Positions 43,593-51,215 of a DNA stretch of 64,000 nt are shown in pieces (position 1 is the stretch's first letter; each line of letters starts with the position of its first letter). The stretch spans positions 186,001-250,000 of the forward strand of contig NZ_SCOL01000002.1 in the NCBI RefSeq assembly GCF_005503015.1, read 5' to 3'. Position numbers and translations under genes: made by a program. The DNA comes from Bacillus sp. E(2018). GTDB taxonomy: Bacteria > Bacillota > Bacilli > Bacillales > Fictibacillaceae. The notes beneath the pieces are model-generated. The model was given only the letters and a program-made list of their open reading frames with translations, had not been told where the DNA came from and made no database searches.

Positions 43593-44036
43593 GTGATCAG
43601 GAAGCATTTATTCTTTAGTTTTATCATCTTTCTTTTATTAACATTGATCTTAACTCCAAATAGGGCTTCAGCTACGAAATGGGTGCACGAATTTGTTGTA
43701 TGGAATGGATATGTTTACACGTTACAAGATGAGATGATTGTAGATGTAGAGGGGAAAATTGGAGAAGTGACTGCATATTCCGATATGAACCAACTTCCAG
43801 GTAACTTTTCTAACGTTTTTCAAAAAGGTACTCCCTATTATTCAATTGATGGTATAGAGACAGATGAGTCGATCGCGATTAAAATAGGAAAAGGAAGTTA
43901 TCAAATTGCAGATCGAGAGCACAAGTATTTGGTGAAGGATACGGAAGAAAGTTCTGCTAACGAGAATGATTATTCAAGTTTCCCTAAGCATCTTTTAGCT
44001 TTCATTGATAACTTGTTAAAGATGTTAAAGAAATAA
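43593..44036 (+). CDS. secreted hypothetical protein, likely ECF target
   Basis: 147 residues, GTG start with AAGGAGGGG upstream. Signal peptide at about 1-28 (FFSFIIFLLLTLILTPNRASA). The mature part starts TKWVHEFVVWNGYVYTL and seems beta-rich, with a C-terminal amphipathic helix. No family recognised. It is followed 25 bp later by another membrane-anchored protein, so the two probably form an operon under ECF promoter 3. Confidence 0.72.
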   Translation: MIRKHLFFSFIIFLLLTLILTPNRASATKWVHEFVVWNGYVYTLQDEMIVDVEGKIGEVTAYSDMNQLPGNFSNVFQKGTPYYSIDGIETDESIAIKIGKGSYQIADREHKYLVKDTEESSANENDYSSFPKHLLAFIDNLLKMLKK

Positions 44037-44061
44037 GTAAACTTTTACAGAGGATGTACAC

Positions 44062-45090
44062 ATGATGAAGAAAACTATATTTTTTATTACTTTTGCAGTG
44101 ATAAGTGTATTATTGCTTTATTTTAACTTAAAAGTCCAAAGCAACGACGATGTTGTTAAGGACTACATGAAAAATAAACATGAGATAGATGTCAAAATTG
44201 TTGAGAAACAAGAAGAAAGCCCCATGGTCAGTTCGGAAATCGTATATATTGTTTCTCCTGTAGATCAAAGTGAATTGCTTTTTACTGTGACAGTAAATCC
44301 TGATGCTGAACCCGATCGAATAAAAGATACCTATAATCAAGCTGTTCAAACGTATCAAGAGTATCATAAACTTAAAACCGTAGTTCCAGAGATAAAAAAA
44401 CTAGGATTTAGTGGTGAATTTAAGCCACATCCCCTTCGTTACGAAAGTAAACAAGTGAATGGAAAGTGGAAAAATTATATTTCATTGCCTTTGAATGCAG
44501 ATTTTCATTTCGATGTTGCTTCCTTTGAAGAAAAAGAGCTAGACCGGTTTTTAAAGCTAATTAAATTTATTCAAAAGAGTGGTGCTTCGATCCAACAAGT
44601 GACAGTCGAAGACAGCAGTGACGGTCTTAATACTAAAACATTCATATTGGATCTGGAAAAATTGTCTGACACCTCATCTACGGAAGCTCTTCTTGCGCAG
44701 TTTAAAACGATGAATTGGGAGCTAGCTAGTTACCATAGCAATAAAAAATGGGAAAAGGAAGCACAGAAGATTGAAAATGAACGCTTTTCTTTTGGCAGCA
44801 AATCTGATAATTATTGGTTCAACTGCCAAACAACAGATGAAAAGGGAGACTGCACTACCATTCTTGTTACGGTTTCGTACCAAAAAGATGGACTAAATCA
44901 AAGAAATCCACATCTAAAAGAAGATTTAAATGCGATTTTTTACTTTTTCGACCACACCATGAAACCAAAACCTAACGTAGAATATAACCTACTTGAAACT
45001 GATAATCCCAACCCTATTCGATTTACACAAGCAGATCGTAATAAATATAAAACAACAGATGCTTTAATTAAGGGATTATTTAAGAAATAG
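44062..45090 (+). CDS. membrane-anchored hypothetical protein
   Basis: 342 residues, GAGGATG before ATG 44062. One N-terminal helix (about 4-22, TIFFITFAVISVLLLYFNL) then a large extracellular, highly charged domain with two Cys in NCQTTDEKGDCTT, possibly a disulfide. No family recognised. Likely co-transcribed with the secreted protein upstream. Confidence 0.72.
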   Translation: MMKKTIFFITFAVISVLLLYFNLKVQSNDDVVKDYMKNKHEIDVKIVEKQEESPMVSSEIVYIVSPVDQSELLFTVTVNPDAEPDRIKDTYNQAVQTYQEYHKLKTVVPEIKKLGFSGEFKPHPLRYESKQVNGKWKNYISLPLNADFHFDVASFEEKELDRFLKLIKFIQKSGASIQQVTVEDSSDGLNTKTFILDLEKLSDTSSTEALLAQFKTMNWELASYHSNKKWEKEAQKIENERFSFGSKSDNYWFNCQTTDEKGDCTTILVTVSYQKDGLNQRNPHLKEDLNAIFYFFDHTMKPKPNVEYNLLETDNPNPIRFTQADRNKYKTTDALIKGLFKK

Positions 45091-45171
45091 TGTCCAGGAT
45101 CGCTTTTTTTTAAAAAAAATCAGAGTATATATTCTGCAACTAACCAATTAATGAATAGGAAGGTACTTATC

Positions 45172-45699
45172 ATGTTTTTTGTCCAAATGTCAGGTTTCCC
45201 AGGCTCAGGTAAATCTACACTCGCGCGCGAACTTGCAAAAGAAACGGGTGCTGTTATCATTGACCACGATATTGTAAAATCCTCTTTGCTGCAAACTATA
45301 GCAGGATCATCTATTGACGCAAAGTCTACTGGTGCAATCGGCTATCATATCGATTGGTCTCTTATTGATTCAATGTTATCACAAGGAAAATCAGTTATTT
45401 TCGACAGTCCCTGTTTATACGAGGAGATGATTGAAAAAGGAACTCATCTCGCAAAGAAGCATAACGTTACATACAAGTACGTGGAATGTTACCTTGATAA
45501 TCGCACGGAAATCAATAATAGACTAAGAAATCGTGACCGGTTAATTAGCCAAATTAAAGAGATCAACTCTGAAGAAGCTTTTCAATATACGATAAAAAAC
45601 AGTAAAAAGCCTATGGGTCTAAAATGTTTAGTTGTGGATACTTCGCAGCCTTTAGAGAGTTATGTTGGGACTGTACTAGAATACATACAAGGGGTCTGA
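45172..45699 (+). CDS. P-loop kinase / AAA-family ATPase, zeta-toxin-like
   Basis: 175 residues from ATG 45172, 8 bp after GGAAGG; ATG 45151 has no site. Walker A MSGFPGSGKSTLAREL, IIDHDIVKSSLL, IFDSPCLYEEM, RNRDRL lid. The pattern is of small-molecule kinases such as chloramphenicol phosphotransferase-like or zeta-type enzymes; substrate unknown. The last two codons and stop (GV-stop) lie inside a GGGGTC palindrome repeat, so the C-terminus may have been altered by repeat insertion. Confidence 0.85.
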   Translation: MFFVQMSGFPGSGKSTLARELAKETGAVIIDHDIVKSSLLQTIAGSSIDAKSTGAIGYHIDWSLIDSMLSQGKSVIFDSPCLYEEMIEKGTHLAKKHNVTYKYVECYLDNRTEINNRLRNRDRLISQIKEINSEEAFQYTIKNSKKPMGLKCLVVDTSQPLESYVGTVLEYIQGV

Positions 45700-45713
45700 C
45701 CCCAAACAAATAC
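45691..45713 (-). repeat. GGGGTC palindrome repeat, copy 3
   Basis: GGGGTCTGACCCC followed by AAACAAATAC, i.e. the opposite orientation of the other copies. It supplies the stop codon (TGA 45697-45699) of the P-loop kinase gene. Confidence 0.78.
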
Positions 45714-45751
45714 AATCCATCCATTTTGTCCACGTGAGAAAGACGATGTAA

Positions 45752-45796
45752 AAATCCCCCAAATCCGCGTTTATAAACAGCGAATTTGGGGGATTT
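45752..45796. terminator. bidirectional intrinsic terminator
   Basis: AAATCCCCCAAAT and ATTTGGGGGATTT flank a loop between two convergent genes. Confidence 0.82.
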
Positions 45797-45816
45797 AGTT
45801 CTAAAGGACTAATGTT

Positions 45817-46791
45817 TTAAGGAATAATGCTCATAGCTTCCTTTGTATTTAATGCTTTTTTATATTCTGCTTTTAGGTCATTTACTACTTCTTGAATGGT
45901 AGAGATTTTCTTAACACTGCCGACACCTTGTCCTGCGGACCAAATGTCTTTCCAGGCTTTTGCTTTGGATTCAGAGAACGAAAGGTCGATAGAATCCTTT
46001 TTCATCAAATTTTCTACATCAAATCCTGCTTTTTGTAAGGATGGAAGCAGGTAGTTACCTTTTATTCCACTAATTGCGTCTGTATAAACAAGATCCTCAA
46101 GTGTAGATTCTATTAACATCTGCCGGTAATCTTCGCTCGCTGAAGATTCTTGAGTCGCAATAAAACGCGTTCCCATGTATACGAGATCTGCCCCAAGTAT
46201 TTTGGCAGCCAATATTTCTTCACCTGTAGAAATTGCCCCAGCAAGAATCGTCATCCCATCCCAGAATTCTTTTACTGCTTTTAAGAAAGCAAATGGATTT
46301 AATGTCCCACCATGGCCACCTGCGCCACTGCACACGAGTATTAATCCATCGATACCAGTCTTAGCAGCTTTACGAGCGTGATCAAGCGAGATAACGTCAG
46401 AGAATACGAGACCACCGTATCCGTGAACGATTTTAGCCACATCACTTGGATTCCCTAGTGAAGTGATGACCACTGGCGGCTCATATTTTTTTATTAGCTC
46501 TACATCTTCTTCAAAACGTTTATTCGTACGGTGAACGATTAAGTTAACACCCCATGGAGCTATCTTTGCTGAAGGATCTTCTTCCTTTGCTTTATCTAGC
46601 TCTTCTGAAATATGTTTCATCCAATTTTCTAATAGATCGGAGGTGCGTGCATTCAATAAAGGAAATGTTCCTATTATTCCGTTTTTGCAGCTTTCTAACA
46701 CCATATCGGGACTTGATACTAAGAACATTGGAGCATTTATGACGGGTAGACTGAGTTGATTCGACAAACTTAATGGCAAATTGCTGTTCAA
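45817..46791 (-). CDS. FMN-dependent nitronate monooxygenase / 2-nitropropane dioxygenase family
   Basis: 324 residues. LSLPVINAPMFLVSSPDMVLESCKNGIIGTFPLLNAR at the start, VVITSLGNP, the SGAGGHGGT motif near 163-169 with the conserved His, and ILAGAISTGEEILAAKILGADLVYMGTRFIAT near 180-212. These are the TIM-barrel FMN and active-site features of nitronate monooxygenase-like enzymes. It stands alone, convergent with the kinase gene. Confidence 0.9.
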   Translation of the reverse strand: MNSNLPLSLSNQLSLPVINAPMFLVSSPDMVLESCKNGIIGTFPLLNARTSDLLENWMKHISEELDKAKEEDPSAKIAPWGVNLIVHRTNKRFEEDVELIKKYEPPVVITSLGNPSDVAKIVHGYGGLVFSDVISLDHARKAAKTGIDGLILVCSGAGGHGGTLNPFAFLKAVKEFWDGMTILAGAISTGEEILAAKILGADLVYMGTRFIATQESSASEDYRQMLIESTLEDLVYTDAISGIKGNYLLPSLQKAGFDVENLMKKDSIDLSFSESKAKAWKDIWSAGQGVGSVKKISTIQEVVNDLKAEYKKALNTKEAMSIIP

Positions 46792-46936
46792 GTACGATCA
46801 TCCTCTCAACTATTTAAGTATACTGCTTAAAAAATCACCACCTTAACATGTTCGCTAAGCCTTAAAGCAATCCCTTTTTCTCGTTTTGGAGAGCATTGAG
46901 GAAAATTAAATATTACATTTATGTTACTGTCATTTT

Positions 46937-46969
46937 CTGACAACATTTTTCAAACAGCTTGTATATAAT
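46937..46969 (+). promoter_or_regulatory. sinI promoter
   Basis: A perfect TATAAT at 46964-46969 lies just before the riboswitch. CTGACA at 46937-46942 is a possible -35 but with a long 21-bp spacer, so a regulator may assist. Confidence 0.5.
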
Positions 46970-46987
46970 CAATTTGAGTTAGGTCAT

Positions 46988-47102
46988 TTGTCTCATCCTT
47001 CAGACAAGGGCAAACATTTTCGAAAGATATGGGCGCAAAGCCACGGGTCTAAGGCTAATGCTAGGATCGCCGGGCTACCTGAACATCACGCTTATCTGGA
47101 GG
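46988..47102 (+). promoter_or_regulatory. c-di-GMP-I (GEMM-I) riboswitch upstream of sinI
   Basis: Conserved aptamer parts are present: AGGGCAAAC, a CGAAAG tetraloop, GGGCGCAAAGCCA, GGGTCTAAGG (tetraloop receptor) and GGATCGCCGGGCTACC. The closing stem is TTCAG (46999-47003) with CTGAA (47079-47083). An overlapping segment CCTTCAGA (46997-47004) can instead pair with TCTGGAGG (47095-47102), which is the sinI Shine-Dalgarno. No terminator is visible, so translational control is likely, and this geometry predicts that c-di-GMP turns sinI on. Confidence 0.88.
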
Positions 47103-47110
47103 GAAATCTA

Positions 47111-47269
47111 ATGGAGAAACAGACAACGTTAGATCGCGAGTGGATTCTTTTAATGAAGGAAGCTAAGGAAAACGGCATTACTAAAGAAGAAATTATGGAC
47201 TTTTTAAAAAATCCCCAAATCATGACAATTGATGCATCTTTTTCACTAGAAAAGCTGGTAATCAAGTAA
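47111..47269 (+). CDS. sinI: SinI anti-repressor
   Basis: 52 residues, ATG 47111 with GGAGGG upstream. TLDREWILLMKEAKENGITKEEIMDFLKN matches SinI and the C-terminal module of SinR (ELDQEWANLVKEAMGSGVSKQQFKEFLE). SinI binds SinR and blocks its DNA binding, turning on matrix genes. Placement 70 bp before sinR is the conserved sinIR arrangement. Its expression appears to be controlled by the c-di-GMP riboswitch just upstream. Confidence 0.92.
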   Translation: MEKQTTLDREWILLMKEAKENGITKEEIMDFLKNPQIMTIDASFSLEKLVIK

Positions 47270-47345
47270 GAACTAGTACTTATTTACTTCCCTAAATATT
47301 GAAGATATAATTAAATTATTATGACTTCTAAAATGGGGAATGCAA

Positions 47346-47669
47346 ATGGTGATAGGGGAAAATTTAAAAAAGTACCGCACAGAAAAAGGCTTCTCCATGA
47401 CTTCCTTAGCTGAAAAGGCTGGAGTGGCTAAATCCTACATAAGTGCTTTAGAGCGAAATATTCAGCAAAACCCTTCCATTCAACTTCTTGAAAAGATCGC
47501 AGAGGTGCTTGATATTTCTGTTGATCATCTGATTAAAGAGGAAGTAAATAACGAAGAACTTGACCAAGAATGGGCCAATCTTGTAAAAGAAGCCATGGGT
47601 TCTGGTGTAAGCAAACAGCAGTTTAAAGAGTTTCTCGAATTTAACAAATGGAAAAACAAACAAAACTAA
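47346..47669 (+). CDS. sinR: SinR master regulator of biofilm formation
   Basis: 107 residues. Start is ATG 47346 or GTG 47349; alignment to SinR (MIGQ...) favours the latter by one codon. N-terminal XRE helix-turn-helix IGENLKKYRTEKGFSMTSLAEKAGVAKSYISALERNIQQNPSIQLLEKIAEVLDIS, C-terminal SinI-binding domain ending EFNKWKNKQN. It represses eps-type operons by binding GTTCT half sites, several of which are present in this window. Followed by a terminator. Confidence 0.95.
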   Translation: MVIGENLKKYRTEKGFSMTSLAEKAGVAKSYISALERNIQQNPSIQLLEKIAEVLDISVDHLIKEEVNNEELDQEWANLVKEAMGSGVSKQQFKEFLEFNKWKNKQN

Positions 47670-47695
47670 CCACCTGATTTCATCAGGTGGTTTTT
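47668..47695 (+). terminator. intrinsic terminator after sinR
   Basis: AACCACCTGA, loop TTTCA, TCAGGTGGTT, then TTT. Confidence 0.85.
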
Positions 47696-47741
47696 ACGTT
47701 TTTGTATGATTTGAGTGTCTTCGTGGAATGTACATAAAGTG

Positions 47742-47777
47742 GTTTTTGTATTTGTGTGGGGTCTGACCCCACACAAA
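47742..47777 (+). repeat. GGGGTC palindrome repeat, copy 4
   Basis: TTTGTGTGGGGTC and GACCCCACACAAA are perfect inverses around a central T (47751-47777), preceded by TTTTTGTA. The upstream flank TGGAATGTACA is shared with copy 5. Confidence 0.85.
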
Positions 47778-47847
47778 TGTTTAGAGTTTTAAAAATTAGG
47801 GTAAGGGAATTTGTTGTCTACTATTTTTTGTTTATGGAGGATAATAC

Positions 47848-48891
47848 ATGAAGCAGTCGCCAAATGAACTAATGAATTCTCAAAAAAGTGTAGATGTTAA
47901 TGGTTCTTCTTTTCATTGGGATCTAGCAAAAGGTATCTTTCAATTTGAAGGCGAAGATGTGATGTTGTTCTGGATTGATTCAGCATTCAAGGTGTTTCTC
48001 GATTCTATTGAAGAGATAACAGGAGAAGGAACCGCGGACCTTGTTTTTGAGACAGCTGGGTATCGGACAGGGTTAATCGTTAGCGATTTTTACATAAGAA
48101 CGATCGGAAATATTGAGATTTCCGCTGAATCATTACCTACCATCTATGCATCAGCTGGTTGGGGTAAGACTTACATAGAACTTGACGTAGAGAAAAAAGA
48201 TGCGATTATTACAATTACGAACAGCTGGGAAACAAAAGTTAAAAAAGCGCAAAACAGCGATCGTATGGGGCGCTTCTTACCAGGACATTGGGCTGGCGTT
48301 TTCACAGGACTCTTTCAAACCAACATGTGGTATAAAGTCTTAGAAAACGAATCCGATCCTCAAACGCTAAAGTTATCCATTTTTGAATCACATATAACAC
48401 CAAAAGATAATATTCGTGATCTCGTTCACCGCGAAGAACAGCATGAGATCATAAAACTAGAAGCTATGGTGGAGGACCGAACAAGAGAGTTAACCGATCT
48501 TATTCGAGAGATTTCCTCTCCCATTATCCCAGTGACCGATTATATTGTTGTAATTCCGTTAATCGGTAAATACAACGAGCTTCGTTCAAACGATATGTTA
48601 GAGCATACACTGACTGCACTTCCTCAACACCGTGCTAAATTCGTTATTTTAGATCTAACTGGTATTAAGTCTATCGATACGGAAATGGTGGGTATGCTAA
48701 ACAAGCTTGTTTCTTCAGCCCGATTATTCGGTATGGAAACGTTATTGGTCGGAATCTCACCTGAATTAAGTATGGAAATTACAAAGCACCAATATTCTCT
48801 AGGAGAAAGTACATATTTTAGAAACTTAAAGCACGCCATTCACTTTGCTTTTGCAAAGGAAGGCATGCTCAAACAAGAACCTACGAAGTAA
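47848..48891 (+). CDS. RsbR-like stressosome protein with V4R-like N-terminus
   Basis: 347 residues. The N-terminal ~200 residues (LVFETAGYRTG, GRFLPGHWAGVFTGLF) look like a V4R-type sensor. A helical linker EEQHEIIKLEAMVEDRTRELTDLIREISSPIIPV leads to a C-terminal STAS domain (VIPLIGKYNELRSNDMLEHTLTAL, FVILDLTGIKSIDTEMVGML). RsbR paralogues build the stressosome that controls sigma-B. The linker-STAS join with ISSPIIPV is the RsbR hallmark. TATGGAGGATAATAC precedes the ATG. Confidence 0.9.
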   Translation: MKQSPNELMNSQKSVDVNGSSFHWDLAKGIFQFEGEDVMLFWIDSAFKVFLDSIEEITGEGTADLVFETAGYRTGLIVSDFYIRTIGNIEISAESLPTIYASAGWGKTYIELDVEKKDAIITITNSWETKVKKAQNSDRMGRFLPGHWAGVFTGLFQTNMWYKVLENESDPQTLKLSIFESHITPKDNIRDLVHREEQHEIIKLEAMVEDRTRELTDLIREISSPIIPVTDYIVVIPLIGKYNELRSNDMLEHTLTALPQHRAKFVILDLTGIKSIDTEMVGMLNKLVSSARLFGMETLLVGISPELSMEITKHQYSLGESTYFRNLKHAIHFAFAKEGMLKQEPTK

Positions 48892-48893
48892 TG

Positions 48894-48927
48894 AAAATCC
48901 ACGCTGCCGTTGCAACGTGGATTTTTT
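48894..48927 (+). terminator. intrinsic terminator
   Basis: AAAATCCACG, loop, CGTGGATTTT with further T. Confidence 0.82.
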
Positions 48928-48969
48928 CTTGTAACTTGCTGTGCTTCTATGTATTTCTGGAATGTACAA

Positions 48970-49007
48970 AATGAAGGAATTTGTATTTGTATGGGGTCAG
49001 ACCCCAT
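48970..49007 (+). repeat. GGGGTC palindrome repeat, copy 5
   Basis: TTTGTATTTGT leads into ATGGGGTCAGACCCCAT (48991-49007). The upstream flank TGGAATGTACA matches copy 4. Confidence 0.8.
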
Positions 49008-49052
49008 TTTCTTAAAATCTCAACGTTCGTCTAAGCAACTTGTCTGCCTCTA

Positions 49053-49061
49053 CATATGATA
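49053..49061 (+). promoter_or_regulatory. possible mother-cell (sigma-E/K) -10 element
   Basis: CATATGATA fits the CATAnnnTA -10 shared by sigma-E and sigma-K promoters. It lies 55 bp before a coat-like gene. No convincing -35 is seen. Confidence 0.35.
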
Positions 49062-49116
49062 TACAGAAACCGAAACCAATTGGAAGTCGGTATCAATTTG
49101 TGAGGTGAAACAATTA

Positions 49117-49374
49117 ATGTGTAACAAGTGTGGAAACTACGACCACTGCAAACATGAAAAGCACGAGAAGCATGAAAAAGTTGAGAAGTGTTACAAGAAA
49201 GTAGAATGGGTTTGTGAAGAATCTTCTTCATCATCCTCTTCATCTTCTTCGTCCTCTTCTTCATCTTCGTCTTCATCTTCTAGCTACGAAGTGTTGAAGT
49301 GCAAGAAGTTTAAAAAAGCTAAGAAAAAGCAACATCATTGCTGCTGCGATCCTTGGGCAAGAATCTTGTTCTAG
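49117..49374 (+). CDS. poly-serine, Cys/His/Lys-rich protein, coat-like
   Basis: 85 residues from ATG 49117 (GAGGTGA upstream). MCNKCGNYDHCKHEKHEKHEK at the start, then an uninterrupted tract of about 21 serines encoded by mixed TCN codons, then CKKFKKAKKKQHHCCCDPWARILF. Composition resembles spore coat or exosporium proteins, with Cys clusters for cross-linking or metal binding, but there is no signature of a named family. Confidence 0.7.
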   Translation: MCNKCGNYDHCKHEKHEKHEKVEKCYKKVEWVCEESSSSSSSSSSSSSSSSSSSSSYEVLKCKKFKKAKKKQHHCCCDPWARILF

Positions 49375-49380
49375 GATAAG

Positions 49381-49412
49381 AAAAAGGGAGTCCATTACCG
49401 GACTCCTTTTTC
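49381..49412. terminator. bidirectional intrinsic terminator
   Basis: AAAAAGGGAGTCC and GGACTCCTTTTT with loop ATTACC, between convergent genes. Confidence 0.85.
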
Positions 49413-49416
49413 TTTA

Positions 49417-50070
49417 TTAAAGACGCTTCGTTCCTAAGTAACGTGGCTTCCAATATGTGTTGTTCATATCTGAAATCGTCACTCCGGTAGAAGATCCAGC
49501 GTGGATGAACTTTCCATTTCCAACGTAGATACCCATATGTGAAGCTCCGGAATCTGTTGTTGAAAAGAACACAAGATCTCCTATACCTTGACCAGATACT
49601 CTAAATCCTGTTTGATTCCACATTTCTTTTACTGTACGTGGCAGAATAATATTGTGAGAGTTTTTAAAAACATAGTTGATGTAACCTGAACAGTCAAAAC
49701 CTGAAGTTGTTGTTCCACCCCATACGTAAGGTGTTCCTTGAAAACGTTTTGCATAGTCAACTAGATAGGCATTGTTAACATTATAAACTCCTAGTTTGTT
49801 AAACGTATTTCGACCTGCAATTCCGTCGGCCGTCAATCCTTTTGCACGTTGAAAGCTCATTACCGCACTCTTAGTATATGACCCAAAATATGGCGTTGCT
49901 GAACCGCTATATGTAAAATAACCTTTATCTCGCAATATTGTTTGAAGTGTTTTCACATCTGAGTGTGTCATTGTTGGACGAAGTGTTTGATCTCCAATAT
50001 TTGCAAACGCCTGTAGAGGTGACAATAATAAACTCGCACCTAAAACTGATGTAACTATCCATTTTTTCAT
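49417..50070 (-). CDS. NlpC/P60 cell-wall endopeptidase with peptidoglycan-binding domain
   Basis: 217 residues: signal peptide (1-23), a peptidoglycan_binding_1 repeat (about 35-93, DVKTLQTILRDKGYFTYSG..GIAGRNTFNKLGV), then the NlpC/P60 domain with catalytic Cys127 in TSGFDCSGYINYVF and His178 in SHMGIYVGNGKFIHAG. Secreted gamma-D-glutamyl-meso-DAP-type endopeptidase family. AAAGGAG lies 12 bp before the ATG. Confidence 0.94.
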   Translation of the reverse strand: MKKWIVTSVLGASLLLSPLQAFANIGDQTLRPTMTHSDVKTLQTILRDKGYFTYSGSATPYFGSYTKSAVMSFQRAKGLTADGIAGRNTFNKLGVYNVNNAYLVDYAKRFQGTPYVWGGTTTSGFDCSGYINYVFKNSHNIILPRTVKEMWNQTGFRVSGQGIGDLVFFSTTDSGASHMGIYVGNGKFIHAGSSTGVTISDMNNTYWKPRYLGTKRL

Positions 50071-50243
50071 TATTTATCCCAAACTCCTTTGATTTTCCAA
50101 GTAATCTATTATTATCCTACAATAAATAATAGGACTTGTGTTTTACGCTTGCGTTACGGAAAATAGGAATTTGGTCTTCTTGTAAAATCTTGTCGAATTT
50201 AGTATTGTGCTAAAATAATTGTTTTTATATCCTAATATTACTT

Positions 50244-51113
50244 TTAATAGCCAAAATCTCCAAATCCTTCTCGCTGCAAGATTTCTTCTAAATCAAGACT
50301 ATGATCCTCTAAATATTGACTTCCATAAGTAGAAAAATGGTCTGTACAATTTGAATCGATAACGGTAAAAGAACTATAAAGAAACTCCCTATCATCATTT
50401 GATGTAGATCCTGAACTCCCAATATGAATACACTTTTCCGCAATTTTTTCTTTATGCCCATTGTTACTCACATAAAAATACTTATTATTAATTGTGCCCT
50501 CTGGTTCTGGTAATGACGTCAGCGCATAACCCTTATCGTTTATTTTTATTACATTGTAGTTTCCAACTTTGTCTGCTTTTGGCTCATCCCCAATGTCATA
50601 TATCACAGTCACTTCACCTACATAACCAGCTGGAATAAGGTAATATTCGTTTGTTTTCTTTTCTAGAAACTCTTGCAAAAAGAACGATAAATAAACAGCA
50701 AAAACAGCAAATCCAATCACAAAAATGTAATTCACTATCTTTCTTTTCCCATTAAAGTTTTGCTTTTTTCTCATTTGCCATTCTTCAGACAAGAAAAAAA
50801 GAACAGCACATATGATTGCAAAAGTATTAAACCCTTCTATGATAACAAAAGAAATAAAAGCAAAAATAATATGTAAGAAGCCTGACAGCAAGAATTGAAA
50901 TTTTGTAATTTTTTTTGTTATAAGATCTATTAAGAGAGATACTGGTATGCCGTACAATAAGTTACCAACTAGGGCAAAGAAAAAAACGATAAGTAAAAAG
51001 GAGGAATCCTCTGTTGAACCAGATTCATAGATGGAGTAAATACCTAGTAGCACGGGTAATAATAAGGACGCCAAAAGAGCTGACTTAATTTTTCTCAACA
51101 AGTTTTCATTCAT
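50244..51113 (-). CDS. membrane protein of unknown function
   Basis: 289 residues: four membrane helices (about 10-28, 38-60, 70-108 as one or two, 125-148) then a ~140-residue soluble C-terminal domain starting YYLIPAGYVGEVTVIYDIGDEPK, probably extracellular, with two Cys. AAGGAGGCTGAGTT precedes the ATG. The IPxGYxGxVTV motif occurs in small uncharacterised Bacillus proteins; no function assigned. Confidence 0.75.
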   Translation of the reverse strand: MNENLLRKIKSALLASLLLPVLLGIYSIYESGSTEDSSFLLIVFFFALVGNLLYGIPVSLLIDLITKKITKFQFLLSGFLHIIFAFISFVIIEGFNTFAIICAVLFFLSEEWQMRKKQNFNGKRKIVNYIFVIGFAVFAVYLSFFLQEFLEKKTNEYYLIPAGYVGEVTVIYDIGDEPKADKVGNYNVIKINDKGYALTSLPEPEGTINNKYFYVSNNGHKEKIAEKCIHIGSSGSTSNDDREFLYSSFTVIDSNCTDHFSTYGSQYLEDHSLDLEEILQREGFGDFGY

Positions 51114-51215
51114 AACTCAGCCTCCTTGTGAATGTTTTCACATATATTCTATCACTTTGGTTCTAATAATGGAATATTCAGGATAACAAAAAAAGCCTGC
51201 TAAAATCAGCAGACT

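Noticed and set aside
46988..47269. A 93-residue reading frame covering the sinI region
   Set aside because: Its first 41 codons translate the c-di-GMP riboswitch. The real start is ATG 47111, with a ribosome binding site and SinI homology.
39226..49412. A CRISPR array among the many short repeats
   Set aside because: Repeats are either isolated palindromes or 21-bp periodic units without unique spacers of 30-40 bp, and no cas genes are present.
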